Shown one piece after another: positions 1-10,273 of a DNA stretch of 64,000 bases. This stretch comes from Heliocybe sulcata (taxonomy: Eukaryota > Basidiomycota > Agaricomycetes > Gloeophyllales > Gloeophyllaceae). The stretch covers positions 459,327 through 523,326 of the forward strand of contig ML213511.1 in assembly GCA_004369045.1 (NCBI GenBank), in the 5' to 3' direction. Within the stretch, counting starts at the first letter, position 1. Every line of letters starts with the position of its first letter. The notes beneath the pieces are model-generated. The model worked only from the letters and a program-made list of their open reading frames with translations. It was not told the DNA's origin and made no database searches. The position numbers and the translations under genes were made by a program.

Positions 1-64
1 CCTTCCACGCGCGGCATCATAGTGTGCAATCAACGACGTCTGTGCTACCCCTGTTCGTTCCAGA

Positions 65-641
65 ATGACCGTCAGCGAGGAACCCGCGCAAGAGGACATC
101 AAACCCAAGGTCAACCTCTCGGTCATTTATGACGGACAATGTGAGTTGGAATAGGTTGGCTGCACGTTATAGCTAAAGCGACTGGGGAATGGTAGCCACC
201 ACAGTGAAGATGAAGATTAATACGCCCCTGAAGAAAATCTTTGATGCAGTAGAGGTGAGTCTAAATCTCATGTCGGACGTGTCACCTGTACTGTGCTCAA
301 TGGTCGTAACATTGCAGAAGAAATTCGCTGTGCCAGAAGGTGAGCGCTCAACGAACCTTACGGATCTGCAGAAGTGATTTTTGACTTGAGTAACCTAGGA
401 ACGCTGCGATTCTTCGCAGACGACAAGCGGTTGAGGCCGGAAGAGACGCCAGCAGATGTAAGTCCGGTGCCAGTCTCATCCTCCCGTCTTCGTACTGACC
501 AGGTCCCTCAACTGGCAGGTCGGCTTGGAGGACGGTGACCAGATTGACGCGCATCTGGAGCAGGTACAGTCAGGTTACTTTTATGCATGAATTCGTGGCT
601 GACATGGGCTTACACAGCTTGGCGGAGGCTCTTCGTGCTGA
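65..641 (+). CDS. smt3: SUMO (ubiquitin-like modifier, Smt3 family)
   Basis: Small ubiquitin-like modifier that is conjugated to lysines of nuclear proteins. Exons read by eye: 65-140, 196-254, 318-339, 399-457, 519-563 and 618-641. They join in frame to 94 codons. The protein has a short charged N-terminal tail, then the SUMO beta-grasp with landmarks TPLKKIFDAVE, LRFFADDKRLRPEETPAD and LEDGDQIDAHLEQ. It ends LGGGSSC, so a diglycine is followed by a short tail that a Ulp-type protease would remove. Length and C-terminus fit the family. The start is the only upstream ATG in frame with the fold. A second SUMO gene follows 220 bp downstream on the same strand. Identity is near certain; the first intron acceptor could shift by a few bases. 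Confidence 0.93.
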
Positions 642-861
642 CCTTTTCACTACCCTGGATGGAATATTTGGTTGCTGACTCTGCTCTCTACTTACTTCTC
701 TATTAATTTATCATCTTCCCGATTCCGTTCCCAACACTAATGCCGACTGGTGGGTCGTAATGATCCTGTGTGACGCGACGCGAAAGGGCGCCGTGACGTT
801 GGCGTCAAACAAGTTAGCCGTTGCTCGGCTATTGATAGGCCTTTCCCTCGTCTCTCGCGAA

Positions 862-1419
862 ATGACGGATACACCCTCTTCCTCTGCAGATCGAGCACAC
901 CATCGGAAACCCAGCCTCAATATCCAGCTGGTCTTTCAGGACAAGGGTTTGTCACGTATGATGGCATGCATAGCACGCATCGGAATTAACGCGCTCTAGT
1001 CATACCCATGAGACTACGACCGTACACCTCTGCGCAAAAGATCATGGACACGGCGCTGGTAAAGTCAATCCTCTGTTAAAACATTGAATGGTCATGAAAC
1101 GGTATGAAGCAAATGTGGCATCTGGAGCCAGGTGAATAGCCAGATGCTTCCCCCGCTCGACCTTGTGGACGTATTTCCGTAGGTTTAGTTCGCTTCGTCT
1201 ACGGTGGACAGCGGATTCGGGAGTACGATACGCCAGAGAAGGTAGACCAGCAACTCTCACAGGCGACCGCGTACTCATCTCACATCGGCAGTTGAACATG
1301 GAGGACGGCGACCAAGTCGACGTCATGGTCGAGCAGGTAAGTCCTCGTTGTATCGAGAGCTTGTCCTCGCTGATCGGGGCATAATCGACGGTGCCAAGTA
1401 CGGGGGTTCAAGTCCTTGA
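862..1419 (+). CDS. Second, divergent SUMO-like gene (tandem paralogue)
   Basis: Exons read by eye: 862-946, 1000-1058, 1110-1131, 1183-1241, 1292-1336 and 1399-1419, joining in frame to 96 codons. The four internal exons are 59, 22, 59 and 45 nt, exactly the sizes in the SUMO gene just upstream, so this is a tandem duplicate that kept its intron positions. The protein keeps the fold: IQLVFQDK, MRLRPYTSAQKIMDTAL, VRFVYGGQRIREYDTPE, LNMEDGDQVDVMVEQ. It ends YGGSSP, so it retains the processing diglycine. The tail and the second strand differ strongly from copy 1. The last exon rests on an AAG acceptor and is the weakest join; if it were wrong the diglycine would be lost. Whether it is conjugated like SUMO is inference. 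Confidence 0.82.
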
Positions 1420-1647
1420 TTCACGACGCATAAAAGATTCGCTTCTGTGCATGCCCGAGTGCTGTGAAGCTGTGTTGTTTCTTGCATAGCCGTCCTTTCT
1501 CTTGTATGGTTGTCTTCACAGATGAAATATGTCGTCTGTCATCCCTCCCCGGATGCTAGCAGAGGTTCCAGCTATTGGGCATGTTCAAGGGAGAGCAGGA
1601 ACCTGCAGTTGCGACAAAGATAAAACAGTTTGACACACCGCACTAAG

Positions 1648-2925
1648 TCATGACTCCGCCTCCTTGGCAGTTCGCCTTTTGGCTGCCCACTCCTTAGCCT
1701 TAGCCCGCCTCGCAGCCTTCAAAACCTCCGCGTCGTCTTTCATCGCATCCTCAGTAACAACACCTTCACCTTCCTTGGCCACCATCTCGTCAGTCACCTT
1801 CACTGTGTCATCTTTATCTTCAGCATCCTCATCTCCATCACTTTCCCCATACCCCGCCAACCCCCCAAGTGCCGCTTCTCCACTTCCTTTCTTCCCTCCC
1901 CCCTCCTTCTCCATTCTCACCCTCGCCTTGACAGTCCTCCAAGCCCTCGCCCACCTGCCCCTCAGAAATGCAAACCTCTTATCAGCACCGTGATTAGCAA
2001 GAATACGCATCTCGAGCTGCGCGGGGTTGGGCGAGTTTGATAAGTGTGCAGCGGTCCGGCGCATGAGATCCTTTTGTGGCTCGTCGGGTTCTTCGTCGCT
2101 GTCTCCCCATTCCTCCTCTTCATTGCCACCTTTAGCAGAGCCCTCGGCGTCGCCGAGAGCGCGTAGGCGCTCTTCTCGGGCAGTGTCCATCACGCGTCGG
2201 CGCTTTTGGCGGTGATAGTCGTCGAGGTCGGGACCGGTGAGGAAGAACGTGTCTTCGGCGTCAGAGGGGAGGTCGGACCAGCCGGAAGCGGAGAGTGCGG
2301 GAGAGGGAGGGGAGGGGGATGGCACAGTGGGAATGGAGGAGAGGAGGAGGCGGGCATCATATCTGCCAGTTGGGACGTTCAGCGGTGCCCAGACCGAACG
2401 ATTGAATGAGAACCCATCATGCCTCTAGAATACATGGTACTTGTGGAATAGATTCCAGCTCAGTCGCAATAACGGAATGAAAAAAGGAATAGCAATGTAT
2501 GTATTAGGGGCCCACTTAAGAACAGTACAAGACGGAATCACGAATGCCGTTCTCTTAGGGTTGCTAACGTACCTGTCGACCCAGACGTCCTTCCGTTGTC
2601 TCTCTTCGTGATCCTGATCCATATCTGCCCCACTGTCTCCCCACCGAATCAAGCCGTCCCCCGCCTTTACCTCTCCGTCTACTCGGACGACCTCCAGCGA
2701 TTCCGCGGCCGCCCATGCTCGAGGGCCTCGTACGAGGTCCGCTTCGTATGCTTGAATAAAAAGGGCAGGATCTGGGGCAACTGTCGACGCGACATGCTCT
2801 TGCTCCTCGTCGGATTGAGAATCGTAGCCACGGTCAGGATTGTCGGAATAGCGGGCCCGTCTATTCTTCTGGCGAGTCCTCCCTGAGCGGTATTTCCTCT
2901 TCGTTGGGCGTGGTATCGAAAGCAT
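1648..2925 (-). CDS. Acidic nuclear-type protein with a SURP-like segment
   Basis: Two exons on the minus strand, 2925-2573 and 2362-1648, joined across a roughly 210-nt intron with GT/AG ends; 355 residues. The N-terminus is basic (KRKYRSGRTRQKNRRARY) and then turns acidic. The middle has the stretch DVWVDRYDARLLLSS across the splice. The C-terminal half carries a segment patterned like the SURP/SWAP module (RTAAHLSNSP, then LEMRIL and KRFAFLRGRW), followed by a charged low-complexity tail rich in Glu, Lys and Ala. SURP modules occur in splicing factors, so a role in RNA processing is possible, but the match is by pattern only. I do not recognise a named orthologue. The Ser-rich plus-strand frames over the same DNA are shadows. 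Confidence 0.65.
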
Positions 2926-3395
2926 CAGGAGTCGCCGGAGACACAGCTAGCAGGCTAAGAGCAAGGGTAACTAGATAATTAATTACATTAGTTTTAGCGC
3001 TTTGTTAAACACACTACTCAATAACGTGTTAATGAGGAGGACCGGATCTAGATCTGCTGGTACATAGACCTAGTAATAACAGTTAAGACTTCTCGTACCC
3101 ATCACCAATGTAAAGGAGGCACACCTCTCCATCTGAATATCCAGTAACAGAACCAGGTGCTCTAGATTGGGATTGGTGATTGTATATATATTTTGATAGG
3201 TTTTTGGTTTTCTATTGTGATTAAATATTTTACGCACGTTAATAACATCAATATTAATAACAACGTCAAAACCGTACTCTTTAGTCGCGCAGAGCTCTCA
3301 GATCTCAGCGCTTACCGCTTGACACGACACCGACACGTATCCCTTCCGCTAGCAATTAATTCTGTGCTCAGACTGAACGAATGCCTGCTTGAATA
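2926..3395. other. Divergent promoter region, no gene seen
   Basis: Shared upstream DNA between the minus-strand acidic protein and plus-strand Ste24. It is AT-rich at 3190-3260, unlike the surrounding GC-rich coding DNA. I see no coding frame with intron signals. Confidence 0.5.
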
Positions 3396-5340
3396 ATGGA
3401 TTTCCTGCATACGCTGCTAGGGAGCATACAAAACAAGCTATCCTGGGTTCAGGTCCAGCCCATAAACTGGAAGCTCTACGTGCAATCGTTCTCCTGGGGC
3501 GTCACCCTTTTCGAATCTTACCTTCTGTAAGTCCCTGTCGCTTCTATATAATCGCAAGTAATATTGGACTGATTTATCTCAGCTTGCGCCAGTACCCTCT
3601 GTACTCCAAGACTGCACCTCCTCCGATTCTGGAGAAGTACTTCGAAAAGGATACGTTCGAGAAGTCGCAAAAATATGGCAAGGACAAGGCAAAATTCTCT
3701 CTCTTCGCCGGACTCTACAAACAGGTTGTCGATTCGGCTATGATCCAATATGGCGCATACGCCTGGTCTTGGGAAATTGCTGGACGGATTCTAAGCAGGT
3801 TTGGATACGGTGCGGGTTATGAGGTGCGTCTCCTCTTCCTATATGACCTGGTACACTCCAGAAGCAAGAAAAATCTGCGTCTGGCCATGTAGATTTCCCA
3901 GTCAATCCTGTTCTCCGCCGTACTGTTCTTCATCTCGTCCATCCCCTCCCTCCCGCTCTCGGTCTACCAAACCTTCGTCCTGGAAGAGAAACACGGCTTT
4001 AATAAGACTACCCCCGGGCTGTTCGTTGCGGACATGGTAAAGGGCTGGGCAGTCGGCTTCGCCATCGGCGCTCCCTTCCTCGCTGTGTTCTTGAAGATAT
4101 TCAAGTGGGCAGGAGACCGGTTTGTTCCTTGGTTAATGGGTTTCCTGTACGTTCCTATCCGCTCCATCTCCTTGCAGTAGAGTGTCACTAAGTGTGTGTC
4201 CGTGTAGCTTGGCCTTCCAGATGAGCATGGTCGTGCTGTACCCGACTGTCATTCAGCCGCTGTTCAACAAGCTGTCACCCCTGTCCGAGGGCGCGCTCCG
4301 CGGGAGGATTGAGTCGATGGCATCGAAGCTCAAGTTCCCACTGAAGCATCTGTATGAGATTGACGGCTCAAAGCGCAGCTCGCATAGCAATGCATACTTT
4401 TTCGGGCTTCCCTGGGTAAACGGTTAATTTGCTGTTCATACGAGCATGCCGCATTTATGCTTTCAATTGGTTTATAGAGCAAGCACATCGTCATCTTCGA
4501 CACTCTGATCAAGGAAAGCCCTCCAGAGGATATCGAGGCGGTTTTAGGTACGTCCACTCCACCCTGCGTCCTCCACTGCCGCCGAGTCATATTGGACTAG
4601 CGCACGAACTCGGCCACTGGTACTACATCCACCCAACAAAGCTCCTCCTCATCTCCCAAGCGCACATCTTTACCATCCTCTCGCTGTTCCCCGCCTTCCT
4701 GCATGCCCCGCCCCTTTTAGCGTCGTTTGACTTCCCATCCCAAGTTGCCAAGAACCCGCCGACGGTTGTTGCGTTTTTGCTCTTCCAGGTACCCACTCTT
4801 CATTTATCACCTGCATGGCGAAGACCGAGGCTGATATGATAACGTTTTACTAGATGATCTTGACACCCCTCGAAGCTGTCGTAGGCATTGGCCTGAACTT
4901 CATAAGCAGGCAGTTCGAGTGGCAGGCAGACCGATTTGCTACCGAGCTCCCCGCCAAGCTCTCTGCTGATAGTGCTTCTGGTGAGCCATATCTCACTTCC
5001 AACAACGTGATATTTACTGATAACATGCGTCTGTGCGTTCAGGTAAGTTGCAGTTGGACGAAGTGGGGAAGAAGGAGGTCGACGAAATGGCGGATATGGG
5101 TGAACGGTTGAAGAGAGCGTTGATTCAACTGCATGTGAAGAATTTGTCGACGGTTTGGGTCGATTGGCTGTGAGTTTCCCTGTCTGATTCCGCTGTGGTA
5201 TCCTCGAGGGCTAACCTGATGGCATTAGGTACTCGGCATACCATCACTCGCACCCGACGTTGATGGAAAGGCTGAAGGCTATTGAGGTGCTGCAGAAGAA
5301 TGTCCCAGTGTTCACAGTGGATGCGAAGAAGGAGTTGTAA
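3396..5340 (+). CDS. ste24: CAAX prenyl protease 1 (Ste24 family zinc metalloprotease)
   Basis: Integral ER/inner-nuclear-membrane zinc protease that removes the AAX tripeptide from farnesylated proteins and makes the second cut in lipopeptide pheromone precursors such as a-factor. Nine exons: 3396-3526, 3583-3823, 3893-4146, 4208-4415, 4478-4547, 4601-4788, 4854-4980, 5043-5169 and 5229-5340. The start gives the typical N-terminus MDFLHTLLGSI. Family landmarks include LPLSVYQTFVLEEKHGFN, YEIDGSKRSSHSNAYFFG, the zinc site HELGHWYYIHP (HExxH, with the His codon just after the intron at 4548), and the third ligand region FEWQADRFA. It ends in YHHSHPTLMERLKAIE, the conserved C-terminal motif. 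All expected membrane segments and motifs are present, so it looks intact. Mushrooms use farnesylated pheromones, so a mating role is expected from family knowledge. Confidence 0.97.
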
Positions 5341-6233
5341 TCTCGGGTTGATGATTGGTAATAAAATTCGGTTGCGTCGCTCTACATTGACTGGACAGGG
5401 CGTGATGTGGCGGAGCTGGCTGGGTGCGTTGGGTGTCAGTCACTCTTCAAGCCTTGAGGAACACCGGGTGTACCCAGCAATAATAAACTGTCCAGACGCT
5501 TCTGTTGTAGGAGAGATGCCTGAATATGGCCTGAGGTGACAGTGTATCGCTTGTAGCGCCTTCGGTGAACTGAATGCTCACTGCACATTCAGGCAGTGAC
5601 GATAGTAACGGTACGCCAGCCAGTCCTCACTCAAGTGTTATCTTCATTGAGTGTTCCCTCAGTAGCTTGCCTCCTCCGTTTTCTCGCCAGAAATTATCAA
5701 GCTGTTCACCTGCAATCCGTATCGTGTGCGGACAGTCTCATATAATGTGGACCAGCGCCTCAACGGTCCTTCGCCTGTCGGACTGGGGCAAATTTTCCAG
5801 ACATCATCGACATCAGTACAAAGTTGGCGTTTTCAGGAGACAGTTGCGGACTCGTAGGGACTCGCTGCGTCCGCAACTTCCAGTTGGATCCCGCATTCCA
5901 TGTCCTTCAATCACGTTTGCTTCCATTCCACCTCGACACCAGCTCTTCCCCGCTGTATTCCCTTCGTCGCTAAATATATCCTTGGAGATATGTGATTGGT
6001 CTGTCCAATCAATATCTCACTTTTTTGTTCTAAATGTGCGGTGCTTTACTAATAACCTACCATTGCCTTTTCTCGCTAATCGCCTCAAAGTATTGACAGC
6101 ATGCTCTGCGTTCAGCATCGGCCTTCTGAATAAAATGCTCCAGGTCGAACTGGGTGCCCCATTGCGCTCTTCTGCCAGTACCTCTACCAGTCTGTTGACA
6201 GTCGCTCCTTCCTCTGCACATTCCTTCATCAAA
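5341..6233. other. Upstream region of the hydrophobin gene
   Basis: About 0.9 kb between Ste24 and the hydrophobin. A long frame runs through it into the hydrophobin first exon, but the part before 6234 has no conserved content and the hydrophobin ATG at 6234 begins a proper signal peptide. A TATA-like run (taaatatatcc) lies near 5970. Confidence 0.45.
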
Positions 6234-6696
6234 ATGTACGCCCTCATCACCAAGCTCTTCACCGTCTCCTCCTTCATTACTCTCGCGGTTGCGAGTCCCC
6301 TCACCGCGCGCCAGACCAGCCAGTGTAACACCGGGAGCATCCAGTGTTGCAAGCAGGTGCAAACGGCTGGCTCCCCTGGCGTAGCTAGCCTCGCTGGTCT
6401 GCTGGGTATTGTGTTGGATGGGTTGGATATCCCTGTCGGGATTCAGTGCTCGCCGTTGACTGTTGGCGGGATCGGCGGAGGTGCCCAGTGGTGAGCGACT
6501 ATCAGCCATATGCGATTGAGATGCTGACTGGGCGCTTATATATGATCCTGTAGCAATGCTGCACCTGTTTGCTGCGAGAATAACGCACAAGGTAGGACCA
6601 TACGTATTGAACCCGGTGTGGCAGGTCCTGACTCTCTTCGGGCAATAAGGTGGCCTCATTTCCGTGGGATGCATCCCTATCACCATCGAACTGTGA
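6234..6696 (+). CDS. Class I hydrophobin
   Basis: Small secreted amphipathic protein that self-assembles at hyphal surfaces and air-water interfaces. Three exons: 6234-6490, 6554-6591 and 6650-6696, giving 113 residues. The N-terminus [14 protein letters not shown]... is a signal peptide ending near ASPLTARQ. The eight-cysteine hydrophobin pattern is complete: C-x6-CC (CNTGSIQCC), a lone Cys in IPVGIQC, a lone Cys split by the first intron, CC in PVCCENN, and a last Cys in VGCIPI. The hydrophobic spacer after the first CC is long, as in class I. Intron positions around Cys 5 and before the C-terminal strand are typical of basidiomycete hydrophobins. It stands alone here; no second copy is visible. 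Confidence 0.95.
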
Positions 6697-7234
6697 GGGA
6701 GATGTTCCTCAGGGTGAGTTCTACCGTCGTGTCTCTCCTCCGGTGCAGAGAATCATGGTCTGACACAGCGTGTCCTGCAGATGCTCTGGACTTCGCCCCT
6801 TCTATGGCAGTTATTAGGCATTGCCAACAATGCAATCTACTTAGACCGTGCTGGACTAGCCTTTTTATGCACCATATATATACAGTAAAACTTGTTCAGA
6901 CTTGTTTGCGACTCCGTTCGGTGAAACTGCCACAAATACTGGTATACGTGCCACAATGTAGCCACATGAGCGTAATGTGCCACGCGGACCGTGACTTCAC
7001 TTGCCACAAGTAGCTGGCACCCATCCCACTGTACACCGACGTTCTGCTCAGCGCTTTCTCCTCAGGTATCGGTCAACCTGCCTCTGCCTGACGCCTCAGG
7101 ATCAAGGTATCTCGACCTTAAAATTTGCCGAAGGGACTGGCGACGAGGCTAGAGGTCCTTTGCTTACGACGTGACGCCTCACTGCTCACGTTTCGATCTA
7201 TGCTGTTCTTGAGAAGAACTAGATTGGACCAATA
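6697..7234. other. Intergenic region with repeated GCCAC motif
   Basis: No gene seen. Between 6925 and 7015 the word GCCAC(A) occurs five times on the plus strand within about 85 bp, which could be a regulator site cluster upstream of Atg22 or chance. Confidence 0.3.
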
Positions 7235-9562
7235 ATGCTTATTGGTCTTGACGGCGAGTCTGCAAAGCAGCACAGGAACCACCTCCGGGGGTGGCTAACT
7301 TACGCATTTGCGAGGTTCGTCTATCACATCTGATAATTCATTGGCTGAATGATGGAACTGACTTCTTCGCAAGTGAAGTCTTCGTGATAGTATCATTGAC
7401 TCTCTTTCTGCCCATATGCCTTGAGCAATTTGCGCGCGATAATGGCTACATACTCCCGGATCGGATAGAACGGTGTGCTTCGAGACCCTCGAATGGTGCC
7501 GACGCAGAGGATGGGGCAAGATGTGCTGTGAAACTAGGCTGGGCATGGATAGACACAGCGAGCTTCAGGTGCGTTTGATATGCGGTCGTGGCTCGCACGT
7601 CTCTGGTAGCTAGTCCTTCCGAGAGCGGTTTGTCAGCGCGGAGAGCCTCGACAGTTGTCCGTACACGCATAAGGGCATGTGATGCGATTCCATCTCAACA
7701 CATCCCCTTATATGTGTCATATAAGGGAATTGTCGAGGCTAATCGGGCAGTGACAAGATATTCGCTGACCTGTATTGAATCGCCCTACACCATCCCCAGC
7801 GTTCAGAGTCCGGGCTCCTTACGTCAGCACTAGCGCTTACGCTTCGTACGAACAGCCTTTACGTGTACTCAATATCGGTCTTTTTGCAAGCACTGACAGT
7901 AATATCCATTGGGACCATTGCTAACCACCGTGAGTCGATACCGATCACGTTGCTGTTCTCCACGAACATTCACACATGTCCTCTACTCTCACCCGACCAG
8001 CTTCTCGTCGGAAAACTCTTCTTCTAGCCTTCGCCTTCGGTGGCTCCATCGCTGCCACTCTTTTCTTAGTCCTACCATCGACATCACCAATATGGTGGGC
8101 CTCTGCCCTACTCTCCATAATAGCAAACGTCGGCTTTGGTGCCTCCGTAGTCGCAATGAATGCCTACCTGCCCATGCTCGCAAAGGGCGAACCCGAAGTC
8201 GTCGAGTCTTTCGATACGATGCAGGGGCACCCTTCGTCGAACCTGGCAGCAGTTATGACGGACGCCGATACACTTGAAGGAACCCATTCTGAGGACGAAA
8301 CGGATCCACTACTCGGCTCCCCCGACGGCGATCTGTTAGTCGCGAAACAGCGGTACAATGCGCTCTTGTCTGCCGCGACGTCGCGCATCTCGTCGCATGG
8401 CATCGCGACGGGGTACGCAGCGGGCATCATAGTCTTGATGCTGACCCTCATACCGGTGACGAAACTGGGCGGGTCGACGTGGGCCTTGCGGCTTGCGATC
8501 GGGGCGAGCGGTATTTGGTGGTTCCTAGGATCGATGTTGGCGGGGATGTGGCTGCCCGGCGGTGAAGCCCAGCCAATGGTGGATGCGCTTGATCAGGAGG
8601 CAGGGAGACAGAATCTCGGTCCATGGGCTGAGATCGTGGATGCGTGGAAGAGACTCAAGGCGATGTTAAGGTGGAGAGAGGTGAAGAGATTGAGGAACAC
8701 GTTTCAGTATCTCGCAGCGTGGTTCTTGCTTTCAGACGGTAGGCTGTCTCCGACTCTTGACGCCCTCTTGCTGATCTCCATATTATCAGGTTTTTCTACT
8801 ATTACCTCCACAGCTATCCTCTTCGGCAAGACGACCTTGCATATGCCAGCGTCCTCGCTTATCCTCATAGGCATCATCACGCCGTTCTCGGGTATCCTCG
8901 GCTCCCTGATGGTGCCCATGCTGCAGCGTCGCTTCCACTTCACCAACCTCAACATATTGGTCACGCTGGTGATAATCGCGTCTGCGATACCTGCATATGG
9001 CTGTCTCGGATTCTTGCCCGTGTTCAATCAGGGGAGGGTGAAGTTCGGCGGGTTGACGACGCCAGGGGAGATGTTTGGACTGGCGGTGTATTTCGGTGGG
9101 TAATGCACCTGTATCAACGTACAGCGCGCGTGCTTACGTATAACTGCCGCAGGCTCGGTATATGGGTCATTCCAGAGCTATGCTCGGGCTTTCTACGCAG
9201 ATCTGATACCTCCTGGGGAAGAAGCAAGATGGTGGGTGTTCCTCTCTCCTCTGACCTGACGCTGTCTCATATTCCTCCTCCATGCAGGTACGGACTGTTC
9301 TCGATAACCGACAAAGTGAAGCACCTTTCCCATCTTAGTGTCCCAATCCCGGACTAACTCTTTCTAGTCGAGCTCCTTCGTTGGGCCTCTAGTCGTCGGC
9401 GTCATTGCAGATCTCACTGGCAACATCCGCTACGCGTTCTTCTTCCTCGTATGCATGATTTGGGTTGCGGTCCCGATACTGATGAGCGTGGATGTAGAGC
9501 GTGGAGGGATGGATGCGAAGGATTATACGTATGTCGAGCATCGTGATGCGTCTATGACGTGA
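7235..9562 (+). CDS. atg22: Autophagy-related vacuolar amino-acid permease Atg22
   Basis: MFS-type transporter of the vacuole membrane that exports amino acids released by autophagic breakdown. Eight exons: 7235-7314, 7374-7568, 7856-7929, 8001-8738, 8790-9095, 9153-9231, 9288-9315 and 9368-9562, summing to 565 codons. The start at 7235 opens MLIGLDGESAKQ and runs into RGWLTYAFASEVFVI. Conserved blocks: LPICLEQFARDNGY, LGWAWIDTASF, LQALTVISIGTIAN, RKTLLLAFAFGG, then a cytoplasmic loop with acidic ETDPLLG, and near the end GSFQSYARAFYADLIPPGE and YGLFSITDKSSSFVGPLV. All are Atg22 signatures. Intron 2 (7569-7855) is 287 nt, about five times the usual length here, and contains a perfect hairpin. 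Otherwise the gene looks complete. Confidence 0.95.
7705..7727. repeat. Perfect inverted repeat inside Atg22 intron 2
   Basis: Nine-base arms (cccttatat and atataaggg) flank a 5-base spacer. The repeat lies in the middle of the unusually long second intron of Atg22. It could fold in the pre-mRNA or be the remnant of a small insertion; no target duplication was found. Confidence 0.6.
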
Positions 9563-10273
9563 ATTCTAGTCTTGTCTTAGGAGGACCTCAGGACTAGACC
9601 TACGTCGAATATATTAGAGGGTTTTATGAGTATAGGCGGCAGCGACTGCACGAGAGTAATGATAACTGCGATACTCTGGAGACACACATCTCAATTCTAA
9701 GCGCGCATCAAGTTGAAGAGAATGATACTGTCGTTGATGCACCGCTTCGTCAGGAGAATATGACAAGTGCTCAGCGGAGGTACGTTACGGCGTTATGCCT
9801 AGACTGGTTTGGCTGAAACCAAGGTATGCATATATGAGCTCGGAGTTCTCCGATTTGACTTAACTAGTGTGGCCGGCGGAGGAAGGACAATATTTGGTGT
9901 TTGACGAGACTTCTAACTGTAGCTAGGGCCAAGAAAATCTCACAAGATGCGTTCCCATCACAGAATAATCCCGGTATATCACCCGATGTCTACACATCCA
10001 ATCCCTAGAGTCAGAATATAACAGGAAATGGAACATAGCGGAAAGCAACTTGTAGCATGAGAGACCCGACAATAAGTTACTACTAAGTGTGAGCGCGCCG
10101 TGCGTGTCTAATACTGTGGCATCAGCCTGGATCACCTACCACGTTAGAACGTGAGGATACGAATACACATACCCGTGGTCGAAAAGCAGGCTCTGGAGCT
10201 GGACTCCACTGACACGGAGGTATGAGACCATAGAGGACTGCATATAAGAAGAGAGTGATCGCTCGCATTCGCC
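9563..10273. other. Convergent 3' intergenic region
   Basis: About 0.7 kb between the 3' ends of Atg22 (plus) and the Med25-type gene (minus). Small frames here show no conserved motif or splice pattern. Nothing further seen. Confidence 0.5.

Noticed and set aside
1399-1420. T-loop-like word gggggttcaagtcc as part of a tRNA
   Set aside because: No acceptor, D or anticodon arms can be drawn around it. The bases are better explained as the YGGSSP codons of the second SUMO gene.
1664-2428. Ser-rich plus-strand frames opposite the acidic SURP-like gene
   Set aside because: They are antisense shadows of a Glu/Lys/Ala-rich coding strand and have no splice logic.
2596-2886. YSDD in a plus-strand frame, reminiscent of a reverse-transcriptase motif
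   Set aside because: It lies antisense to the acidic protein's first exon with no other reverse-transcriptase motif around it.
5574-6494. 306-codon open frame covering the hydrophobin first exon
   Set aside because: Only the part from 6234 carries conserved sequence (signal peptide and Cys pattern). The upstream extension has none, and hydrophobins start directly with a signal peptide.
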